The position numbers and the translations under genes are program-made. The notes under the pieces were generated by a model. That model had not been told where the DNA came from, made no database searches, and was given only the letters and a program-made list of their open reading frames with translations. A DNA stretch of 8,677 nucleotides from Acidobacteriota bacterium (lineage in GTDB: Bacteria > Acidobacteriota > Terriglobia > Terriglobales > Acidobacteriaceae). Each line of letters opens with the position of its first letter. Position 1 is the first letter of the stretch. The stretch lies in contig JAJZDL010000123.1 in assembly GCA_021851465.1 (NCBI GenBank), positions 1 to 8,677 of the forward strand. The letters are read 5' to 3'. This document shows, piece by piece, positions 8,605-8,677 of the stretch.

Positions 8605-8677
8605 ACGCTGCCCCCACCCCCACCGGCCGTCATCCTGAGCGGAGCCTCCCGCAGCCTCATCGCGGGAGGCGGAGTCG
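8588..8677. repeat. Direct repeat, copy 2, cut by the window end
   Basis: This matches 8365-8455 with one single-base gap and one substitution. It carries the third hairpin: GCCTCCCGC (8644-8652), loop AGCCTCATC (8653-8661), GCGGGAGGC (8662-8670). The single substitution falls in the loop (T to C), leaving both stem arms intact. The copy overlaps the end of the hexanucleotide array and probably continues past the window, as copy 1 does. Confidence 0.85.

Noticed and set aside
8151..8660. 169-codon minus-strand frame with Gly-Lys repeats
   Set aside because: The coding potential comes from the hexanucleotide array and the palindromic repeats, where all frames stay open. There is no ribosome binding site or non-repeat domain.

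Overview
The window looks like chromosomal backbone of a high-GC, Gram-negative-type bacterium. Dispersed palindromic repeats, the style of the truncated first protein and the non-E. coli-like GyrA and M50 sequences suggest Acidobacteriota, probably Terriglobia/Acidobacteriaceae. That assignment is inference from remembered family resemblance; no rRNA or other decisive marker is present.

Layout. Positions 2-676 (+) hold the 3' end of an unrecognised protein gene whose start lies before the window. Positions 794-3709 (+) hold gyrA, preceded by a good -10 box so close to the ATG that the mRNA would be almost leaderless. A short convergent gap (3710-3833) carries a strong 15-bp hairpin. On the minus strand, read right to left, lie an M50/site-2-protease-like membrane protein with two CBS domains (6899-8065), rsmI for a 16S rRNA 2'-O-methyltransferase (5834-6856), and ftsZ (3834-5501). 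Positions 8066-8677 contain no gene. They hold a possible operator and promoter for the M50 gene, REP-like palindromes, a hexanucleotide tandem array and a 91-bp direct repeat.

Function. Gyrase A (DNA supercoiling), RsmI (ribosome decoding-site methylation) and FtsZ (division ring) are housekeeping proteins. The M50 gene and rsmI are only 42 bp apart and probably cotranscribed. ftsZ follows after a 332-bp leader with its own stem-loop and a clear ribosome binding site, so it may have its own promoter. ftsA is not next to ftsZ.

Most interesting points: (1) the M50 protein has Arg in place of both zinc-binding His of HExxH (REGAR) while keeping the third-ligand LDGG motif, so it is probably a catalytically dead rhomboid/S2P-style 'pseudoprotease' of the M50 fold; (2) its -10 box is spaced so that transcription would start on the A of the ATG; (3) three hairpins far apart in the window have different stems but nearly the same 9-nt loop, which suggests a mobile palindromic repeat family selected on its loop. 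I saw no defence system, CRISPR array, insertion sequence or biosynthetic cluster.
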